From Epiperipatus broadwayi (lineage: Eukaryota; Onychophora; Udeonychophora; Euonychophora; Peripatidae): 64,000 nt of DNA. Numbering within the stretch: position 1 is the first letter of the stretch; every line of letters begins with the position of its first letter. Position numbers and translations under genes: made by a program. The notes beneath the pieces were generated by a model. The model had not been told where the DNA came from and did no database searches. It saw nothing but the letters and a program-made list of their open reading frames with translations. The stretch covers positions 4,678,023-4,742,022 of the forward strand of contig JAQFVV010000012.1 in assembly GCA_028023455.1 (NCBI GenBank). The letters are read 5' to 3'. Below are positions 61,404 through 64,000 of the stretch, in pieces.

Positions 61404-61457
61404 GATCTCCAATATACATATTTTTTGTTGAACCTGCACTATCAGTTGTAGTCAGAT
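61404..61457 (-). ncRNA. Decayed hammerhead ribozyme
   Basis: CTGATAGTGC (core G8/A9 disturbed by a deletion), loop GGTT, AAAA for GAAA, and a well-kept stem III ATA-TG-TAT, A, TTGGAGATC. Inactive by inspection. Confidence 0.65.
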
Positions 61458-61873
61458 AATCATCTCCCATATATATATAATCAGTACTCAGTTAGCATAT
61501 CTTCAAACTTTAATGGATAGGCTTCAATATATTCCACCCTTCAACTCTTCACCCATCCATATTATTAAATGTCTGATGATGTGAAGCTCAAAGCTTTTGT
61601 TAATGCCAATATTATTGTCATACCCATGTCAATTTTAATTCACTCTGACCTTTCACATATAGGATCTTAAAATGTTCATTTAAATACACAGAAGATTGAT
61701 GGGCAGAATACAGGCTAAATATGTAACATATAAGTACAAGTAAATTGTCCTTCCTGAATTTAATGTAATTTAGAAGGGACTTGATCTCATATCTTTAAGC
61801 TCCCTATAGCTAGCTATTCATTCAATCTTATGAAACTATACCCATAACCACACACATGTGAAAAAGAGAAATG

Positions 61874-61927
61874 AAGTCCAACATATATATTTTGAACTGA
61901 AGCAGCACTCATCAGTTAGTCTATATC
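61874..61927 (-). ncRNA. Decayed hammerhead ribozyme
   Basis: CTGATGA intact, stem II GTGCTG with a partly mispaired second strand (CAGTTC), AAAA in place of GAAA, TATATATG, TTGGACTTC. Inactive by inspection. Confidence 0.65.
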
Positions 61928-62639
61928 ACCTCCTATACATATATATAATCAGTGATCAGTTTATATTAAGATAGCAAATTTTCAAATTTTTTATGGACAA
62001 GCTTCAATCTATTTACCCAACAACTCTTCAGTCATTTTTATTATTGACTATCTGTGACACGACACTCAAACCTTTTGTTGATGCCAATATTATTGTCATA
62101 CCCATGTGACTTTACATCACTTAGACCTCTCATGTATAGGATCTTATTATGTTCATTTAATACACAGAAGAGAGATGGCATAATACAGGCTGAATATGTA
62201 ATATTTAAATAAAAGTACATGAACTTTTTTAACGTAATTTAGAAGGGATTTGATCTCTAGACCTTCAAGCCCCCTACAGTTATCCATTCTATCTGAATTC
62301 AAATCCATTTTAATTACCATTAAGTTTAGTATAGACAATTTACTTTTATTTAAATATTACATATTTAGCCTGTATACTACTCATCTCACTTCTATGTATT
62401 TAAATGGACATATTAAGGTTCTCTACATTAGGGTCAGAGTGATTTAAAGTTAACATGGATACAACAATAATATTGATGTAAACAAAGATGTTGAATGTTC
62501 CATCATCAGATATCCAAGGATATGGTTGTTGAAGAGTTAATAGGTGGATTACTACATTGAAGTCTGTCCATTAATGTTTGAATAATTTGCTATCTTGATA
62601 TAAAGTGTGCACTGATTATATATATAAGTAGGAGTTGGT

Positions 62640-62694
62640 GATCTGAACCAATTGATGGTTGCTAGTTCAACTTGAAATATTTATATTGGAGATC
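62640..62694 (+). ncRNA. Decayed hammerhead ribozyme, inverted copy
   Basis: GATCTGAACCAA and TTGGAGATC preserve the complete stem I. The core is TTGATGG (C3 and A9 changed), stem II TTGCTAG/CAACTT is weakened, GAAA is kept and stem III is ATA/TAT-like. It shows the ancestral stem I pairing GATCT/AGATC clearly. Confidence 0.68.
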
Positions 62695-63737
62695 ACTTAT
62701 CTTTTTCACATGTATGTGATCATGTGTCAACTGTATAATATAGAGCAGATAACTGTAGGAAGCTTGAAAGTCTGAGTTTGAATTCCTTTTAATATACATA
62801 AACAATTAACTTGTATTTAAAAAATTAAAGTTGTAAATAATGTCAAATCAAATTAAAAAGATGATAGAATATTTCATCAGCTTTTCCAGGATAATGTTGA
62901 GTAATTTGTTCTATTACTTTTGCACATAGAAGTTCAATGGCTCTCAAAGGGCACATGACTATCTCGAGTTATGTCTTTATATGGTAGCATAATGCAGTTC
63001 TTTGAGAATTATAATGAAGGTCTTTATCAACAATTAAAGGCAATAAAAAGTGATGCTTTTTTATTTGGTGGACATCAAATAACTCAATGAAAGTAATTTG
63101 CCATTTCAAGAAAACAATGTTACTCTTATCAATTGCAAAAACTATATATCATTTTATAGTAAAAATTGATCTCCAACAATTTGCCAAATTTTTCTCTATA
63201 AAATATTATGTATCTCTAGATGATATTAAAAGTTATACTAGTCACCTCTATGAACATAATTTAGACATAGACAAACAATTTCAAGATATTTTGAACTTGA
63301 AAGTACATGGTTGGATGATCATCTTTATGAGAGGAACTTTTAAAACTCAAATATAATAAAAAGAGGAAAATGAATTTTGGCACTGGTGGATAGCAAGGCA
63401 AAATGAAAAAAACATCTGTATTACATTCAAATTTGTAGGAAAAAATATTCGACTTATTTATATCTTTTCCTACTTTATATCTTGTTGAGTCAAGTTTTAG
63501 TGCAATTAACTTTATTATCAACAAACAAAGAAAGTACATAAATATATCTAAAATAAAAGATTTTTGATTATTCTTAACAAAAATTGAGCAAGACATCAAG
63601 TAGTTAACTTCCCAATATCAGCCTTAAGGATCCCATTATTTTTTTGTGCCTTAACTAAATTAATATTTTCACATTCAAAATAAATTAACTACATTTTATT
63701 CTTTAAAACTGATTTAATATATTACTCATTATGTATT

Positions 63738-63850
63738 TTTTTTTCCTCATATGTCATAGCATCGACCGGGAGGTGAACCCACAACCATCTGCAACCAACT
63801 ACTTACTTGCAAGGCGGTTGTGATGACCTCTCGGCTATCAACGTTTGACT
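63738..63850 (-). mobile_element. tRNA-derived SINE, minus orientation, with 14-bp TSD
   Basis: On the minus strand: gtcaaacgttgatagccgag, aggtcatcacaaccgccttg, caagtaagtagttggttgca, the B-box-like gtgggttcacctcccgg, tcgatgctatgacatatg and an A-run. The flanks actcattatgtatt (63724-63737) and acttattatgtatt (63851-63864) differ at one base. Confidence 0.9.
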
Positions 63851-64000
63851 ACTTATTATGTATTGTTAGATATCTATGACTATGCTATTATAAATCCTTT
63901 TTTATATAATTATTTTCATAAGCACTTAATTAAGTTATTCAGATATTGATGGGCAGTAGTGAAATTATTCTGTTAACAAAGAGTATAAATATGGGTAGTA

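Larger units (their letters stand above)
60825..62822. mobile_element. Hammerhead-ribozyme retroelement array inside the hAT pseudogene
   Basis: Three minus-oriented monomers (ribozymes at 60928, 61404, 61874; steps of 476 and 469 bp between predicted cleavage sites) are followed, after a junction near 62300-62310, by an inverted, diverged monomer (ribozyme at 62640). The flanking repeat aattaaagtt lies at 60815-60824 and 62823-62832, and the hAT coding text rejoins across it (IKV to VVN). Shared landmarks with 39.4 kb are tcatcagtt, aatggacaggcttcaat, caactcttca, atgccaatattattgtcat and gatgggcaga. Divergence between monomers and broken ribozyme cores show it is older than the 39-kb copy. 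Confidence 0.87.
59545..63610 (+). pseudogene. ZBED5-like hAT transposase pseudogene, interrupted by the ribozyme array
   Basis: The 5' terminus caagggtcaccaatctggtt (59545) resembles hAT ends of this lineage. From the ATG at 59955 the frame reads MSQKKKYVCGYLPEY, then LLCHKALTSEVMKPK, a decayed BED-finger block (MKP-x-KL-x-x-H). Next come RLIVRYQISKLITKTGKSHN, SNTNMVK*CIHKMVDNVENQ, SLIADNDAVV-like sequence, KNIVTDTKGITIFQIIK, NIAACPTDGALLMV and GFA/LKEEGP. The text stops at 60824 and resumes at 62823 with VVNNVKSNQIKK, then SDAFLFGGHQ, LFISFPTLYLVESSFSAINF and FRLFLTKIEQDIK, the conserved hAT C-terminal dimerisation region. Many stops and frameshifts. Active copies are about 600-700 residues, which suits the total length minus the 2-kb insert. 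The 3' terminus was not found. Confidence 0.87.

Noticed and set aside
1-64000. CRISPR arrays, operons, riboswitches, bacterial promoters
   Set aside because: The window is eukaryotic; none of the repeats has regular spacers of CRISPR type and no bacterial gene organisation is seen.

Overview
This window looks like a piece of a very AT-rich animal genome, judged by eye at roughly one quarter G+C. It is nuclear and eukaryotic: there are no operons or ribosome binding sites, microsatellites are abundant, and there are tRNA-derived SINEs with A-tails and target-site duplications (TSDs), non-LTR retrotransposons, a Ty3/gypsy-like element, Penelope-like GIY-YIG fragments, and hAT, Merlin-like and TA-flanked DNA transposons. 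An invertebrate metazoan fits best. I cannot name the species. I see no convincing host protein-coding exon. Nearly every open frame is AT-rich noise or lies inside a repeat, and all recognisable protein homology belongs to decayed transposable elements.

The main result is a family of repeats of about 475 bp carrying a canonical hammerhead self-cleaving ribozyme. The core CTGATGA and GAAA, a six-pair stem II with a three-base loop, a very short stem III (2-3 pairs, two-base loop) and a stem I built on TTGG/CCAA can all be read directly. Nine copies were found. They sit in three separate insertions (33128-33742, 39366-40539, 60825-62822), each bounded by direct repeats of 17, 15 and 10 bp. Each insertion joins monomers to an inverted monomer; the two longer ones contain head-to-tail monomers of 469-476 bp. 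This resembles animal retrozymes and Penelope-like elements (PLEs). Two PLE GIY-YIG fragments occur in the same window (8225-8530, 19290-19560). The 61-kb copy has landed inside a ZBED5-like hAT transposase pseudogene. A further piece of the family (1-522) carries a SINE insertion.

A second, looser class of small foldback insertions (12.3, 42.0, 44.8, 47.4 and 47.8 kb, plus a motif at 51.8 kb) carries TGATGA-hairpin-GAAA motifs near the turn of the hairpin. Three of these have 13-bp flanking repeats. They look like diverged relatives or products of the same kind of mobilisation.

Layout. 0-5 kb: ribozyme-family piece with SINE, then AT-rich DNA and a non-LTR reverse transcriptase relic. 8-13 kb: PLE endonuclease relic, two LINE 3' ends separated by an ATTT microsatellite, a small foldback inserted in an older repeat, and a Merlin-like relic. 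13.5-19.2 kb: a decayed gypsy-like element on the minus strand (gag-like coiled coil, RT, RNase H, integrase, possible polypurine tract). 19-23 kb: second PLE relic, a 107-bp-period tandem array, and a TA-flanked DNA transposon. 27-38 kb: foldback elements, one SINE, the 33-kb ribozyme element, microsatellites. 39-48 kb: the most intact ribozyme element and many inverted repeats. 51-55 kb: two LINE relics, two SINEs. 59.5-63.9 kb: the hAT relic with nested ribozyme array, then a SINE.

All calls come from reading the sequence. Family assignments rest on remembered motifs and were not checked against a database.
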